From NCBI GenBank assembly GCA_025934335.1, contig JAICYG010000043.1, forward strand, positions 1 through 18,569: a DNA stretch of 18,569 bases, in the 5' to 3' direction. Of the stretch, positions 17,931 to 18,569 are shown one piece after another. Under the pieces are notes generated by a model. It was given only the letters and a program-made list of their open reading frames with translations. It had not been told where the DNA came from and searched no databases. Position numbers and translations under genes: made by a program. How positions within the stretch are numbered: the stretch's first letter is position 1; the number at the start of each line of letters is the position of its first letter. This stretch comes from Thermoleophilia bacterium. Its GTDB lineage: Bacteria; Actinomycetota; Thermoleophilia; Gaiellales; Gaiellaceae.

Positions 17931-18569
17931 TTGCGCAAGCGATACGTCGCGCCGATCCTGGCGTGCATCGCGCTCGCGGCTCCCGCGAGTGCGGCCGCGC
18001 ATGCCCGATCGTCGACGGTTGCGCTCGACTACCGGCTCGTTCTCGACCCCGCCACGAAGGAGCTTCCGGGCGCGCGCGTCGAGATCCTCGACGGTGACCG
18101 CTCGTTGCGCGTCAGCGCGCGGTCGGCACGAGTGGTCGTGCTCGGGGATCTCCGTGAGCCGATGCTCCGGATCGACGGATCGGGTGCGTGGGCCAACCGG
18201 GCATCCGCAACAGCGGCCGCGGAACGGCTCGTCTCGAGCGGCAGCGGCTGGCAGCGGGTCGGCGGCTCGACGTACGCGTGGCACGACCACCGGCTCGCTC
18301 CGCCGCCGTACAGCGACGAGCGGGCGGGGCCGGTCGCCCGGTTCACGGTGCCGCTGCGTGTCGACGGCCGTCCGGCCGCGATCGCCGGCTCGTTCGTCCG
18401 CTACCGGCGGCCACACGCCTGGCCGTGGCTCGCCGCGGCGCTCGCCGGCATCGCGGCAATCCTCTGGGTGACGCGCGCCGTCCCGTCGGCGCGGGCGGGG
18501 ACGACGATCGCCGCGGGCGCGGTGGCCGGAGTCGCAGCGGTCGTGTCGCTCGCCTCGTTCGGGGTTGCC
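17931..18569 (+). CDS. secreted/membrane-anchored protein with WHDHR motif (3' truncated)
   Basis: The frame is open from TTG at 17931 to the window end, giving at least 213 residues. The N-terminus is a textbook signal peptide (KRYVAPILACIALAAPASAAAHA, cleavage near residue 22-25). The extracytoplasmic part is beta-rich and contains STYAWHDHRLAPPP and a following FTVPLRVDGRPAAIAGSF strand pair. Hydrophobic helices begin at PHAWPWLAAALAGIAAILWV (about residues 161-183) and continue in a second one cut by the window edge. The His-Asp-His cluster suggests metal binding, possibly copper, but this is inference; the family is one I recall only as an uncharacterised actinobacterial protein. Its membrane-protein neighbour upstream has several polar, His-containing helices. 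Confidence 0.8.
   Translation, partial: MRKRYVAPILACIALAAPASAAAHARSSTVALDYRLVLDPATKELPGARVEILDGDRSLRVSARSARVVVLGDLREPMLRIDGSGAWANRASATAAAERLVSSGSGWQRVGGSTYAWHDHRLAPPPYSDERAGPVARFTVPLRVDGRPAAIAGSFVRYRRPHAWPWLAAALAGIAAILWVTRAVPSARAGTTIAAGAVAGVAAVVSLASFGVA

Noticed and set aside
1..18569. tRNA, rRNA, insertion sequence, phage, toxin-antitoxin or selenocysteine-machinery genes
   Set aside because: None recognised by reading the sequence; in particular, no tRNA-Sec-like cloverleaf or SelA/SelB/SelD-like protein is visible, so the selenoprotein call must be tested on the rest of the genome.

Overview
The window is very GC-rich, gene-dense DNA of a chromosomal type. GTG and TTG starts are common, genes overlap by 1-10 bases, and no insertion sequence, phage gene, tRNA, rRNA or CRISPR array is visible. 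DUF4242, Rv2578c-type radical SAM, FdxA, NarL-type regulators and actinobacterial-style lysine-rich proteins point to a high-GC actinomycete, plausibly class Thermoleophilia (Gaiellales/Solirubrobacterales). That placement is inference from gene style, not a database match.

Layout. 1-4743 (+): the end of a GAF/SpoIIE-type phosphatase, a glycerophosphodiesterase, an L,D-transpeptidase, then a thiol-redox/cytochrome c maturation cassette (two TlpA-like thioredoxins, CcmH, CcdA), all tightly overlapping. 4630-5662: a DUF309 protein on the minus strand whose start codon overlaps that of a divergent short receiver-like protein, then a 7Fe ferredoxin. 5761-7169: two tandem, extremely basic, repeat-rich histone H1-like proteins. 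7251-8992: a VOC (glyoxalase-fold) protein coupled to an FAD oxidoreductase. 8993-9193: a 201-base gap holding a near-perfect 27-bp dyad. 9194-10061: a secreted protein of unknown function and a DUF4242 protein. 10052-12640 (-): a large AAA-ATPase LuxR regulator. 12681-14127 (-): response regulator, histidine kinase with a degraded ATP site, and a 62-residue protein, in one operon. 14137-15039 (-): Rv2578c-type radical SAM protein, divergent from a CNNM/CorC transporter-like protein (15152-16465). 16475-17262 (+): a small AhpD/CMD-like protein coupled to a full AhpD-like protein. 17275-18569 (+): a four-helix membrane protein and a truncated secreted protein with a Trp-His-Asp-His-Arg motif.

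The most notable observation is at 16690-17262. An AhpD-family gene has an in-frame TGA (16891-16893) exactly where the second cysteine of the catalytic C-x-x-C-x-x-x-H motif belongs, and the reading frame continues intact for another 122 codons. A 7-bp hairpin with a GGUC loop starts 10 bases after the TGA, with its loop 17 bases after it, close to the geometry of the E. coli fdhF SECIS. The best reading is a CxxU selenoprotein. Without selenocysteine machinery in view, a nonsense mutation or sequencing error cannot be excluded.

A second theme is promoter architecture. Many starts have a TANNNT hexamer ending 6-7 bases upstream, as expected for leaderless mRNAs. In three cases the first three bases of that hexamer are the TAG stop codon of the upstream gene.
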